Part shown: piece by piece, positions 17,473 to 26,611 of the stretch
Numbering within the stretch: the stretch's first letter is position 1
How the letters are laid out: every line of letters begins with the position of its first letter
DNA from: Nocardia aobensis NBRC 100429
Lineage (GTDB): Bacteria > Actinomycetota > Actinomycetes > Mycobacteriales > Mycobacteriaceae
Direction of reading: 5' to 3'
NCBI RefSeq assembly: GCF_000308375.1
Contig: NZ_BAFQ01000297.1
Coordinates: 1-64,000, forward strand
DNA length: 64,000 nucleotides
The notes under the pieces: generated by a model
Databases searched by the model: none
What the model saw: only the letters and a program-made list of their open reading frames with translations
Told to the model about the DNA's origin: nothing
Translations under genes and position numbers: made by a program

Positions 17473-18165
17473 GTGCAGCACAACCCGACCGTGGATACCT
17501 CGACCACCCGCACCGCGCTGGTCGTCGTCGCTCACCCCCGGCCCGAGTCGCTGACCGCCCATATCGCCGACCTGGCGACCCGCCGGCTCACCGCCGCCGG
17601 CTACCGAATCGACCTGCTGGACCTGCATGCCGAGAACTTCGATCCCCGGATGACCGCCGCCGACCTCCCGGAATGGGGCCACCGGGAGAAGGCCCACTCC
17701 CCCGAAGTCGCGGACCATATGCGACGCATCCTCGCCGCCGATGTGATCGTCGCGGTGTTCCCGGTGTACTGGATGCAGGTCCCGGCGATTCTGAAGGGCT
17801 GGATCGATCGCGTGTGGAACTACGGATTCGCCTACGGCCGAAGCAAACCGCGGCTCGCAGGCAAGCGGATGCTGTGGCTGGGCCTGGCGGGCGTGGCGGA
17901 CGACGACGCGCTCGTCCAACCCATGCAGGATGCGCTGAGCGCGCAACTCGACGACGGAATCGCCTACTACTGCGGCCTCACCCAGTCGTCGGTAGGGCTG
18001 TTGCCGGGCGCGGAGGAAAAACGACAGCGCCTGGATGCCGCGGGGAATCTGCTGCTCGACGAGGCACTCACCGGTGCGGTTCGCGAGGCCCACTATGCGG
18101 GTTTCGAAGACCGGGCGCTGGGCTTCGTCGACGATTTCCTCGCCGCCGACCAGGTTCCGGCCTGA
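17473..18165 (+). CDS. NAD(P)H:quinone oxidoreductase / flavodoxin-like (MdaB/KefF type)
   Basis: 230 aa from GTG 17473, with AGGAGG six bases upstream. Flavodoxin-like fold binding FAD or FMN: ALVVVAHPRPESLTAHIADL at the N-terminus, FDPRMTAADL, the FPVYWMQVPAILKGWIDRVW motif and the YGRSKPRLAGKRML loop are all typical. These enzymes reduce quinones by two electrons and protect against electrophiles. Divergent from the AraC regulator, which probably controls it. Confidence 0.88.
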   Translation: MQHNPTVDTSTTRTALVVVAHPRPESLTAHIADLATRRLTAAGYRIDLLDLHAENFDPRMTAADLPEWGHREKAHSPEVADHMRRILAADVIVAVFPVYWMQVPAILKGWIDRVWNYGFAYGRSKPRLAGKRMLWLGLAGVADDDALVQPMQDALSAQLDDGIAYYCGLTQSSVGLLPGAEEKRQRLDAAGNLLLDEALTGAVREAHYAGFEDRALGFVDDFLAADQVPA

Positions 18166-18356
18166 CCACGCAGGCTCAGGTGACTTACCGGACACCAGCG
18201 GTGGGGATTCCGCCATGCCCCACCGTCCACCGGACGCGACACCCCGCGGAGCCAGATTCGCCCTGACCGTGCGGGCAGGTGGATAGGCTGACCGCGCCGA
18301 CCCGTGGTCGGCGGCCGTACCGGATTCGGTTCTCACTCCACCGAGGGAGAGTGATC

Positions 18357-19142
18357 ATGGATCTGCATCTCGACGGAAAGATCGCGGTTGTCACCGGCGC
18401 GAGCCGAGGCATCGGGCTCGCGATCACCGAACACCTCACCGACGCCGGTGCGCACGTGGTCGCGGGAGCACGCACCATCAGCGATCGCATCGCCGAGCTC
18501 CGGTCCGAGGGAAGCGTGACGTTCGTGCCCGGAAACCTCGCAGGCACCGAGGCCTCCGCACAGCTGGTCGCGGCCGCCTCCCGGCTGGGAGGAACCGACA
18601 TCCTGATCAACAACGCCGGCGCCGTCACCGCGAGACCCGGTGGATTCACCACCGTCACAGACGAAGACTGGCAATCCTCCTGGACCCTGGGCATGATGGC
18701 GGCCGTCCGCACCACCCGCGCGGCGATCCCCGAAATGCTCCGCCGGGGTGGCGGCGCGATCGTCACGATCGGGTCCGTCAACGCGTTCTACCCCGACCCC
18801 GGCGTGGTCGACTACTGCGCGGTCAAGGCAGCTCTGACCAACCTCACCAAGGCGCTGTCGAAAGAGTTCGGCCCGCAAGGCATCCGGGCGAATTCGATCA
18901 GTCCCGGCCCGGTACTCACCGACCTGTGGCTCGGCAACGGAGGAGTCGCCGAGACGGTCGCGCAGGCCAGCGGCAGCAGCGCCCGGGAAGTCGCCGACCG
19001 AGCAGTAGCCGGCACACCGACCGGACGATTCACCACCCCCGACGAGGTCGCAGACCTCGCACTGTTCCTGGCCTCGGACCGGGCAGCCAACATCACCGGC
19101 ACCGACATGACGATCGACGGTGGCTTCATCACCACCTTGTGA
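18357..19142 (+). CDS. Short-chain dehydrogenase/reductase
   Basis: 261 aa. Classical SDR: cofactor motif VVTGASRGIGLAITEHL at about residues 12-28, INNAGAVTARPG, a catalytic Ser in GSVNAFYPDPG and the YCAVK Tyr-x-x-x-Lys pair, ending with DMTIDGGFITTL. ATG 18357 has GAGGGAGAG upstream. Substrate unknown; it shares its direction with the quinone reductase 191 bp upstream but has its own leader. Confidence 0.9.
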   Translation: MDLHLDGKIAVVTGASRGIGLAITEHLTDAGAHVVAGARTISDRIAELRSEGSVTFVPGNLAGTEASAQLVAAASRLGGTDILINNAGAVTARPGGFTTVTDEDWQSSWTLGMMAAVRTTRAAIPEMLRRGGGAIVTIGSVNAFYPDPGVVDYCAVKAALTNLTKALSKEFGPQGIRANSISPGPVLTDLWLGNGGVAETVAQASGSSAREVADRAVAGTPTGRFTTPDEVADLALFLASDRAANITGTDMTIDGGFITTL

Positions 19143-19157
19143 GAGTTGCCGGCCTGC

Positions 19158-20063
19158 TCACCGGGGTGAAGGTTGTCTCGCGCCGGATTTGGTGCAAGTG
19201 AACTGCATGACGTCGAGGTGTCCGCGGCGGAAGTTGTCGGCGGACTCGGTCAGATAGCTGCTGTAGGCGTCGTAGGTGCGTTGCCCAGCGAGTTCGATCG
19301 CCCGGTCACGGTGCTCGTGCAGAGAGGTCGCCCAGCTGTCCAGGGTGGTGGTGTAGTGAGACCCCAGTTCCTGAATGCGGGTGAGAGTGAATCCGGCGTC
19401 CTGCGCGTACTCGGTGATTCCCCTGGGGTGGTGGCCTGTCGATCGCGGGAGCTGACTGGCCGGGAATACGGTTCCGCGGAGGAACGCGAATTCGGCTTCG
19501 GTCGCCAGGCCGGGTCCCCGGTGCGCCTGGACCGCGTGCGGATCATGGGCGACGACGGTTTGCACCAGCAGCACTCCGTCGTCGGGCATTATCCGGTAGG
19601 CGAAGTCGAAGAAGTCCGGGTATCGCTGTGCGGGCATGTGTTCGAGCACGCCGATACAGACGATGCGATCTACCGGACGGTCGAATTGGTGCCAGCCTTG
19701 CCGTCGCACACCGCCGTAGGGGCAGCCGCGGACGAGCCGGTCGACGAGGCGGTCTCGTACGTACCGGTGCTGGTTGCGGTGCGGCGTCAGCCCGATCGCG
19801 TTGACACCGTAGGTGTCCATGGCACGCAGCATCGTCGAACCCCAGCCGCAGCCGACGTCGAGCAAGGTCATCCCCGATCGCAGATCACATTTGGCCAGTG
19901 CAAGGTCGATCTTGGCGGACTGGGCCTGTTCCAGGGTGTCGTCCGGGCGAGTCCAGTACGCGCAACTGTAGGTGCGAGTCCGGTCGAGGAACTGCGCGAA
20001 GAACTCGTCGGGTAGCTGGTCGCGCGACGGGATTCGACGGTCGGCGGGGGCATAACCGGTCAT
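19158..20063 (-). CDS. Cyclopropane-fatty-acid/mycolic-acid synthase-like methyltransferase
   Basis: 301 aa, usual for the mycolic acid cyclopropane-synthase group. The SAM-binding motif LLDVGCGWGSTMLRAMDTYG (about 68-87) is preceded by the diagnostic RTYSCAYWTRPDDTLEQAQS and AKIDLALAKCDL. IGVLEHMPAQRYPDFF is also characteristic. The enzyme would transfer a methyl or methylene group onto unsaturated acyl chains. I chose ATG 20063 (GAAAG upstream); the frame stays open to 21263 but that part is antisense to a hydrolase gene. It converges with the SDR, 15 bp apart. Confidence 0.86.
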   Translation of the reverse strand: MTGYAPADRRIPSRDQLPDEFFAQFLDRTRTYSCAYWTRPDDTLEQAQSAKIDLALAKCDLRSGMTLLDVGCGWGSTMLRAMDTYGVNAIGLTPHRNQHRYVRDRLVDRLVRGCPYGGVRRQGWHQFDRPVDRIVCIGVLEHMPAQRYPDFFDFAYRIMPDDGVLLVQTVVAHDPHAVQAHRGPGLATEAEFAFLRGTVFPASQLPRSTGHHPRGITEYAQDAGFTLTRIQELGSHYTTTLDSWATSLHEHRDRAIELAGQRTYDAYSSYLTESADNFRRGHLDVMQFTCTKSGARQPSPR

Positions 20064-20402
20064 CGTGCGGGTCTTTCCTTGCGGGCAGGGCCGAATCGTG
20101 TCGATGCCCTCCCGCCGAACAACCGAAGTTGGACCGCCCTTCAGGGCGCGCGTGCTTACGAGTCGCCGATCGAGCGGCTGGGGTGACCTGGGTCGGATGG
20201 CATCCGAATCCGAGATTACCGATCTCACAGGTGAGAGAAGCGGCGCGTGAGCACCATTTAACCAGGTAGTAACTACAGCGCTCGTCGGAGACGGAGGCCC
20301 GCCAGGGCGCGGACTGTGTCGGTTGCTCGGGGCCCTCGTCAGGGATGCGCGGACGACATCACGCTGCGGCAGTTGACCCTGACGCACGGGCAACCCCGCA
20401 AC
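20064..20402. other. Divergent intergenic region
   Basis: 339 bp between the divergent methyltransferase and hydrolase genes. It includes an AT-richer stretch at 20253-20278 with the small palindrome GTAGTAACTAC (20266-20276), possibly a regulator site or promoter. Confidence 0.35.
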
Positions 20403-21224
20403 ATGATCGGCATGACTGCGAAAACCGATCACTTCATGGTCCACCGCGACGGCGTCACGATCGCGGCGTCCCGCGGCGGTCGGGGACAACCGCTGGTCCT
20501 GTGCCCCGGGCTGCTCACGACTCAGGCTGACCTGCACGAGCTGACCGAGCTGCTGCGGCGCGATCATGACGTGGTGACCTTCGATCTGCGGGGGCATGGC
20601 CTGTCCTCTGCCGCCGATCGGTACTCCTTCCAGGCTTTCCTGGGCGATTTCGTCGCTGTGATGGCGGAAGTGGGGCACCTCGGCCTGTCCTCGGCGCCCG
20701 TGCTCGTGGGCCACTCGCTGGGCGCGGATTTGGTGGTGCACTACGCCTGCGCGTATCCCGGCACCGCCGCGCGGATGGTTCTCATCGACGGGGCGAACCC
20801 GGTGCCCGAACCATTCATCACCGAGGCCGACCTGCCGGAGTTCCGTGCGATGTTCGACGGCCTCGCGACAGGGACCGAGGGTGCCGAAGGGTTCCCGCAC
20901 CGGGTGATGCTCACCCCACAGGAAATACTCGACCTGAATCTCGAGGTGGATGCGGTGCGCTCCGCAATTCTCGACCGGTATCGCAAGATCGACTGTCCGA
21001 TCAGCATGGTCATGTCGACTTCGATGGCCGGCGACAGCGGCGAAGGGCGCGCACCATGGCGCAATCGAAACTGGCGGGCCGGTATCGAGCGACTGGTCCG
21101 CGACCAGCCGCACATCTCCGCGACGTGGCTCGACGCCGGTCACGGGCTGCTCGGGACCCACGCCCGGGAGATCGCACGGATCATTCGGGACACCCCCGGC
21201 CCAGCCTGCCGGGCAACGTCGTAA
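20403..21224 (+). CDS. Alpha/beta hydrolase
   Basis: 273 aa. Alpha/beta hydrolase fold with the nucleophile elbow VGHSLGADLVVHYACAYPG (Ser near residue 104), the VVTFDLRGHGLSS strand-loop and a C-terminal His in WLDAGHGLLGTH. It could be an esterase or lactonase; no subfamily is clear. ATG 20403 or 20412 may be the start, and neither has a strong ribosome site. The MerR gene begins 28 bp after the stop, so the two form an operon and the hydrolase may act on the MerR ligand. Confidence 0.82.
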   Translation: MIGMTAKTDHFMVHRDGVTIAASRGGRGQPLVLCPGLLTTQADLHELTELLRRDHDVVTFDLRGHGLSSAADRYSFQAFLGDFVAVMAEVGHLGLSSAPVLVGHSLGADLVVHYACAYPGTAARMVLIDGANPVPEPFITEADLPEFRAMFDGLATGTEGAEGFPHRVMLTPQEILDLNLEVDAVRSAILDRYRKIDCPISMVMSTSMAGDSGEGRAPWRNRNWRAGIERLVRDQPHISATWLDAGHGLLGTHAREIARIIRDTPGPACRATS

Positions 21225-21252
21225 CAGTTTCCAGGTCGAGCAGACTGGTCCG

Positions 21253-22023
21253 ATGCTGACCATCAGCGAGGTCGCCTCGTACGCCGGAGTGACGGTACGA
21301 GCGGTGCGGCACTACCACGCCATCGGACTGCTGCCGGAGCCCGAGCGCGACCACTCCGGTTATCGCAGGTACGACGGAGCTGCGGTGGTCGAGCTGATCA
21401 GGATCCGGACGCTCGCCGAGGCCGGGGTTCCGTTGGCGCGCGTGCGGAAGCTCCTGGAGGCAGATACCGAGGACTTCGCGGCGGCGGTCGCAGACATCGA
21501 CAAGCAGCTGCGGGCAGAGATTCGGCAGCGGCAACAGCTGCGCAAGCGGGTCGCCCGCCTCACTACCGGGGACAATCTGGCGCTGCCTCCGGAACTGATC
21601 GAGTTTCTCGACCACCTGCGGGCACTCGGAGTCGACGAGCGGATCGTCCAGGTCGAACGCGACGGCTGGATCCCGCTGGTCGCGCATTCGCCGGAACGCG
21701 TTTCGGAGTGGATCACACGCAAGCGGAAACAGATCGCAGACCCGCAGCTCATCGACTTCTATCTCACGCTGAGCCAGGCTCTGGACACCTCCGACGACCG
21801 AAACCTTGCCGAGTTGGCCGACAAGATGGCCTCATATATGACGCGGATAGCCGACGAGCAGGGCGAGGACTATCTCGATGATCCCGACGTCGAACCACCG
21901 TTGGTCGAGGTGCTGGACACGCTGGCGTTCGACACCTGGCCGCCGGCCCGTCGACTGACCGAACTGTTGACGAAGCGCGGCTGGAACGGCTGGACCAAGC
22001 TCGAGCGAAGAGACCCACCGTAG
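21253..22023 (+). CDS. MerR family transcriptional regulator
   Basis: 256 aa. The N-terminal winged helix (LTISEVASYAGVTVRAVRHY, then HAIGLLPEPERDHSGYRRYD) is followed by the dimerisation coiled coil (about 75-110, KQLRAEIRQRQQLRKRVARL) and a 140-residue effector domain without the cysteines of metal sensors. It is therefore probably a drug- or metabolite-sensing member such as the TipAL-type group. Operonic with the upstream hydrolase. Confidence 0.87.
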   Translation: MLTISEVASYAGVTVRAVRHYHAIGLLPEPERDHSGYRRYDGAAVVELIRIRTLAEAGVPLARVRKLLEADTEDFAAAVADIDKQLRAEIRQRQQLRKRVARLTTGDNLALPPELIEFLDHLRALGVDERIVQVERDGWIPLVAHSPERVSEWITRKRKQIADPQLIDFYLTLSQALDTSDDRNLAELADKMASYMTRIADEQGEDYLDDPDVEPPLVEVLDTLAFDTWPPARRLTELLTKRGWNGWTKLERRDPP

Positions 22024-22161
22024 GGTTGGAGACTCCGACCTGCGCCGATAGACCAGCGGAAGATCGACCTGACGCTCTGCGATGCAGTAGACGCAGTCCG
22101 GCTCGACACGCACGACCTGCGTCCCCAACTGGCAACGGACAACTGCTGACCGAGGCGGAAG

Positions 22162-23292
22162 CTAGCTCGGTGAAGCAGCCAGTGCGCGCAGCCGTGCGAT
22201 GGGTTTGCGTACTCCGTAGGCGACGACGGTTGCCTGCCCTGTGTCATGGTGCCAGGTGAGTAGCGCCGATCCGGCGGCGACATCGCCGTCTACACGGGTG
22301 GGTGCGCCGCTGAGGGGCAAGGGCCCGACGACTTTGATTGCTGTTCCGAGGATTTCGGTCCAGAAGTAGTTGTCGTCGGGTGCTCCGGTCGGCTCCAGTC
22401 CCAGGGCGGAAGCGGCGGCGACCTTGCCTTGGGCGACGGCGTTGGACCAGAACGGGGCACGCCTGTTGTCGGCGCGCCGGTAGGTGACATCACCGGCGGC
22501 GTAAACATCGGGGACTGTGGTCCTGCATGCGTTGTCGATGCCGACGCCGTTGCGATCGGCCAGACCGTTGCCTGCCAGCCAGGAGGTGTTCGGGACTTCG
22601 CCGGCGCATGTCACCACCAGATCCGCGGTCAGTACCGCACCATCGGCAAGGGTCACCCCGCTGACCGGGTCGCCGGACAGAGTGACGAAATCCGTCGTGT
22701 GCACTACTCGGACGTTGTGTTGTTCGGCGCGGGCGCTGATCACGCTGCTCAGGTAGGGGCCGAGGATGGTGTGCAGGGGCGGCTCGACGTCGATCACGGT
22801 GACCGGGATCGCACGGGCGACACAGGCGCTGACGACTTCCATTCCGAGAAACCCCGCGCCGACCACGATCACGGACGTGGCGGTGTCGAGGCGTGATCGC
22901 AGCGTGCGTGCATCATCGAATGTCCGCAGCACGAGTTCGCCGTGTTGCCCGGGTTTCGCGATGCGGCGGGCTTCGGCGCCGGTCGCGATGATCAACGCGT
23001 CGTAGGACAGTGTGTGGCCGTCACCGGTGACGATGGTGCGCCGGTCGACGTCGGCGCTGACCGCGCGCGAGCGCACACTGGTGAGGTCGAGGTCGTCGAG
23101 TCGGTAGCCCAGGGTGTCGTCGGCTGCGGAATCCTCGAGCACCGCCTTCGACAGTGGGGGCCGGTAGTAGGAGCCGTATGGGTCGGCGCCGACGAGGGTG
23201 ATCGTGCCTCGGTGCCCGAGAGCCCGCAGTTCGCGTGCGGCGGTGACACCGGCGACGGATTCGCCGACGATGACGGCGCAACGCTCGCTCAC
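22162..23292 (-). CDS. NAD(P)H:ferredoxin reductase (FAD, P450 electron transfer)
   Basis: 376 aa, GTG start overlapping the ferredoxin stop by 4 bp. Two Rossmann folds: FAD (CAVIVGESVAGVTAARELRA, with Glu-Ser replacing the usual Gly-x-Gly spacing GxSxAG as is common in this group) and NAD(P)H (SVIVVGAGFLGMEVVSACVA), plus the FAD motif PDVYAAGDVTYR. It would pass electrons from NAD(P)H to the adjacent ferredoxin and so to the P450. Last gene of the eight-gene operon starting at 30574. Confidence 0.9.
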   Translation of the reverse strand: MSERCAVIVGESVAGVTAARELRALGHRGTITLVGADPYGSYYRPPLSKAVLEDSAADDTLGYRLDDLDLTSVRSRAVSADVDRRTIVTGDGHTLSYDALIIATGAEARRIAKPGQHGELVLRTFDDARTLRSRLDTATSVIVVGAGFLGMEVVSACVARAIPVTVIDVEPPLHTILGPYLSSVISARAEQHNVRVVHTTDFVTLSGDPVSGVTLADGAVLTADLVVTCAGEVPNTSWLAGNGLADRNGVGIDNACRTTVPDVYAAGDVTYRRADNRRAPFWSNAVAQGKVAAASALGLEPTGAPDDNYFWTEILGTAIKVVGPLPLSGAPTRVDGDVAAGSALLTWHHDTGQATVVAYGVRKPIARLRALAASPS

Positions 23293-23486
23293 AACGCTTC
23301 CCGCAGGGCGGCGACCGGGCAGGAAACTATGGCGGCGCGCGCCGCGGTGACCTTGTCATCGGGAACGTTCTCGCCCTCGAAGTGGTAGATCAGTTCGGCG
23401 TCGTCGTCGAGGCCGAACACCTCAGGTGCTTGTTCGGTGCACAGTCCGTGTCCTTCGCAGCGGGCGTAGTCGACGGTGATTTTCAT
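23289..23486 (-). CDS. [3Fe-4S]-type ferredoxin
   Basis: 65 aa. Cluster ligands are arranged as CEGHGLC and a distal SCPVAA, the Cys-x2-His-x2-Cys ... Cys-Pro pattern of actinobacterial ferredoxins that serve P450s. It begins 14 bp after the P450 stop and overlaps the reductase start, so stoichiometric expression with both is likely. Confidence 0.92.
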   Translation of the reverse strand: MKITVDYARCEGHGLCTEQAPEVFGLDDDAELIYHFEGENVPDDKVTAARAAIVSCPVAALREAL

Positions 23487-23500
23487 CGGTGTCCTCTCTT

Positions 23501-24685
23501 TCAGGCGGGGATGAGTCGCAGGGGCAAACGCGCGTAGCGGTGAATGATGTTGTTCATCGCCCATTCGGGCTGTCCGGCCACCTCGATGTGGTCGATACAT
23601 TCGGTGAGCGCACGCAGGATGGCTTGAGTCTCCAAGCGGGCAAGGCCTTGTCCGGCGCAGCCGTGGGTGCCGTGTCCGAATCCGAGTTGGCGGGCCGCGT
23701 CGCGGCGAATATCGAAGGTGTCGGGGGTTTCCCATTCGAGCGGGTCGCGGTTGGCCGAGCCGTAGATCACCACGACGCGCGCTCCCTTTTCGATCGAGGC
23801 TCCGGCGATCTCGACGTCGCGAACGACCTTGCGGGAGAACGCCCTGATCGGAGAGTGGTAGCGGACAACCTCGTTCACCGTGTTCGGGATCAGCGAAGGG
23901 TCCGTTTTCAGCAGCCGCCACTGCTCGGGATGTGTGGCCAGCAGGTACAGGGCGCTGGAAATCGCGCTGATCGTGGTGTCCAGTGACGGTGCCAGGTAGT
24001 CGATCAGCAGGGCTGGGCATTGCGCACGCGGCAGCGTGCCTTCGTCGGCGGCTCTCAGTATGTCTCGGCCGGCGCCGCCGGGCAGGATGGAGCGCTCGCG
24101 GGCGACCCGGCGGGCGAAGCGCATCATCTCGACGCCCGATGGTGTGGACCGCGCGGTTTGCCAGTTGCAGGGTCCGAGTGCGTCGAAAGTCGCTCCTGCC
24201 CAGCGCAGGAGGTGTTCGCGGCCTTCGTGCGGCCATCCGATGAGGTCGGGCACGACCGACATGGGAAGGGCGGTCGCCAATTCGACGCCGTCGACGTGGC
24301 CCTGGTCGGCCGCGGCCGCGACGACCGCGTCCGCCTGCTTGTCGACAGATTCCCGCATCGCGCGCAATGCTCGTGGCGTCAGATGGGGCGACAGTAGCGC
24401 TCGACGGCGTGCGTGGTCGTCACCGTCGCTGTTCAAGGTGGTGCCGCGCGAGAGCCGGTTGGTGAGCGGGTTCAGGGCGACGCCGGCGCCGGAGATGAAG
24501 GTCGTGTCGTCGAGCAGCGCCTGCTTGCATTCGGCGTATCGCGGCAGCGCATACGCTTTCTGGCGCGCCAGCCACACCACCGGGCCGAGTTCCCGCAACC
24601 GCGCATAGTGCGGATAGGTGTCTCGAACTGCCCGGGGGGAGTACAGATTCGGTTCGTAGGTGGGGATTCGGGCGTGTTTACGCAT
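23501..24685 (-). CDS. Cytochrome P450
   Basis: 394 aa. Haem-binding loop FGHGTHGCAGQGLARLE near residue 340, ExxR helix in NEVVRYHSPI, and an I-helix of LAPSLDTT in place of the usual AGxDTT, so the oxygen-activating Thr is kept but the Ala-Gly pair is not. Soluble class I bacterial type, fed by the next two genes. AGGAG precedes ATG 24685, which overlaps the flavoprotein monooxygenase stop by 8 bp. The operon suggests that it hydroxylates an early intermediate; the substrate is unknown. Confidence 0.92.
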   Translation of the reverse strand: MRKHARIPTYEPNLYSPRAVRDTYPHYARLRELGPVVWLARQKAYALPRYAECKQALLDDTTFISGAGVALNPLTNRLSRGTTLNSDGDDHARRRALLSPHLTPRALRAMRESVDKQADAVVAAAADQGHVDGVELATALPMSVVPDLIGWPHEGREHLLRWAGATFDALGPCNWQTARSTPSGVEMMRFARRVARERSILPGGAGRDILRAADEGTLPRAQCPALLIDYLAPSLDTTISAISSALYLLATHPEQWRLLKTDPSLIPNTVNEVVRYHSPIRAFSRKVVRDVEIAGASIEKGARVVVIYGSANRDPLEWETPDTFDIRRDAARQLGFGHGTHGCAGQGLARLETQAILRALTECIDHIEVAGQPEWAMNNIIHRYARLPLRLIPA

Positions 24686-26255
24686 CGGAACTCCTGTACA
24701 GATCGGGGTGATCCCCGCACTGGGATCGGTGCAGGCCGGCGGGCCCGGAGCCGCTGCCCGGGAGCGCGCCGAGCACCGAACCGACTGTCCGGGCTGCGGT
24801 CTGGACCGTGCCATCGGGGCGGACGAATGCGGCGCGAGCCCACTTCCGCCGCAGCCACGCACCCAATTCGCTGCCCGGCTCGACCGGAACGAGAACAGCC
24901 CCGCGCCGCGCGATCTCGATGCGCTGCACCAGGGTTGGTTCGGCGACGGTGACAAGGGCGTAGCGTCCGCCGGCGACGGTGTCGAATCGGCGGTCGGCGT
25001 CAACCATCACGTTCGGTATCAGCGTGCCCGCCAGGCCCCGGCCGAAGCGGCGGCGGGTGTTCAGCGCCGATCGCCGCAGCGGTGGCGTCTCGTCGCCGGT
25101 GACGACTCCGGTGAAGCCAGGTATGCGTATCAGCCACGGCACGATCAGGCGGCGCAGTACATTGCCGAATTCGCCGCCTTCGGTCATCGCCCTTCCGGTC
25201 AGTGTGGCCAGCCGGATCAGGCTGCGCGCGTGAGGTTTGCGTTCGATCTCGTAACTGGAGAGCACCTGCGGCGGCAGAGAGCCGCTCAGCACAGCAGCCA
25301 GCTTCCAGGCGAGATTGGCCGCATCGCGCACACCGGCGCCCAAACCCTGACCGATAAACGGTGGAGTGAGGTGCGCGGCGTCGCCGAGCAAAAAGATGCT
25401 CCCGGAATGCCATCGATCCGCGATCTGGGCTCGTGAGATGTACTCGGCGACGCGGACCAGCTGGAGTTCGTCGATCCCGATGGTCTTGGTCCAGGGCCGG
25501 ATCAGCGGATACAGATCGGCGATATCTTGGAAGTCGGCGTCCGATTCCCCTGGCAGCAGGCGAAATTCCCACCGGTATCGGGTTGCTCCGATGCGCATAT
25601 AGGTGGCCGCGCGGGCCGGATCGCAGACCTGGTGCACCCCTTCCCATTCGCCGAGTTCGGCGGTGGTGGCGATATCGACGACGAGCCAGCGCTGTTCGAA
25701 CCCGAGGTCGCGCATGGCCGACCCGATCGCGGCGCGAACGACACTGTTGGCGCCGTCACAGCCCAGGACGTACCGGCCCCGGATCGATGCGGCGGCGCCG
25801 CTGGTGCGGTCGGTGTAATCGGCACGCGCCCAGTCGCTTTCCTGCACCACTGCGGTCACCTCCACGCCGCCGCGGATCGTGATCTCGGCGTGTCGCCGTG
25901 CGTTGCGACGTAGTACGGCCTCGAGGTCTGGCTGGTCGAACAGATTCGCTTCGGGAAAACCGCTACGCCCGCCGACCGGGTCGCGATCGAATTGGGCAAG
26001 AACCCGCAGTGCGGGATCGACCAGCCGTAGCCCGAGCGCGGGCCGGGAGAGGGCGGCGAACTCCTCGTCGATACCGAGGCGGGCCAGGATTCGCCGGATC
26101 TCGCCGTCGAGGTGCACCGCCCGCGGCTGCGGGTAGACGTCGTGCCAGCGGTCCAGCACCACCGATTCCACGCCGTACCGGGCAAGCAGACTCGCCGCGG
26201 TGAGCCCGGTCGGGCCGGCACCGACGATGACCACCTCGGTGTCGAGGGTGTTCAT
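24678..26255 (-). CDS. FAD-dependent aromatic monooxygenase (MhpA/PheA type)
   Basis: 525 aa. Class A flavin hydroxylase: N-terminal FAD motif EVVIVGAGPTGLTAASLLAR, the DG motif VLGCDGANSVVRAAIG and the GD motif FLLGDAAHLTPPFIGQGLGA, with a C-terminal thioredoxin-like domain. Such enzymes ortho-hydroxylate phenols such as 3-(3-hydroxyphenyl)propionate to catechols, here ready for the extradiol dioxygenase encoded at the head of the operon. Its start overlaps the DoxX stop and its end overlaps the P450 start. Confidence 0.9.
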   Translation of the reverse strand: MNTLDTEVVIVGAGPTGLTAASLLARYGVESVVLDRWHDVYPQPRAVHLDGEIRRILARLGIDEEFAALSRPALGLRLVDPALRVLAQFDRDPVGGRSGFPEANLFDQPDLEAVLRRNARRHAEITIRGGVEVTAVVQESDWARADYTDRTSGAAASIRGRYVLGCDGANSVVRAAIGSAMRDLGFEQRWLVVDIATTAELGEWEGVHQVCDPARAATYMRIGATRYRWEFRLLPGESDADFQDIADLYPLIRPWTKTIGIDELQLVRVAEYISRAQIADRWHSGSIFLLGDAAHLTPPFIGQGLGAGVRDAANLAWKLAAVLSGSLPPQVLSSYEIERKPHARSLIRLATLTGRAMTEGGEFGNVLRRLIVPWLIRIPGFTGVVTGDETPPLRRSALNTRRRFGRGLAGTLIPNVMVDADRRFDTVAGGRYALVTVAEPTLVQRIEIARRGAVLVPVEPGSELGAWLRRKWARAAFVRPDGTVQTAARTVGSVLGALPGSGSGPAGLHRSQCGDHPDLYRSSDA

Positions 26256-26611
26256 CGGCTCGCCCCTGGCAGCGTCACCAGGTAGCAGACGCACAGAACT
26301 CCGACGACGACCGCGGGCGCGAACTGTTGTACGCGGTCACGCACGCGCAGGTGGGACACGAGAGCGCCGATCATCAGCAGTGTCAGACCGAGACCGGCGG
26401 TGGCGCCGATCGGCCACGACGCGATGCCTATCAGCAGCCCGAGGGCTCCGGCGATCTCGAGGCATCCGATGACTCGAAATGCGTCGACGGAGAAGCCGGC
26501 GTGGTCGGCTCGTCGCCGAATGTGTGGCAGAGCCGCGATTTTCGCGGCACCCAGTGGCGCGAACAGCACCGCGAGCACGACAGCCAGGATCGTGGCCAGG
26601 GCAGTCGTCAT
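26252..26611 (-). CDS. DoxX family membrane protein
   Basis: 119 aa with four hydrophobic helices (for example LATILAVVLAVLFAPLGAAK, then IGCLEIAGALGLLIGIASWP and FAPAVVVGVLCVCYLVTLPG). DoxX-like proteins are small membrane proteins often found with oxidative operons; their role is uncertain, perhaps in redox balance or transport. ATGA overlaps on both sides show it is part of the operon. Confidence 0.85.
   Translation of the reverse strand: MTTALATILAVVLAVLFAPLGAAKIAALPHIRRRADHAGFSVDAFRVIGCLEIAGALGLLIGIASWPIGATAGLGLTLLMIGALVSHLRVRDRVQQFAPAVVVGVLCVCYLVTLPGASR

Noticed and set aside
20266..20276. GTAGTAACTAC mini-palindrome as an operator
   Set aside because: Arms of only five bases and no second copy; kept only as a note in the intergenic entry.
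20064..21263. N-terminal extension of the cyclopropane-synthase-like protein
   Set aside because: The frame is open but lies antisense to the hydrolase gene and has no homology; family length supports ATG 20063.
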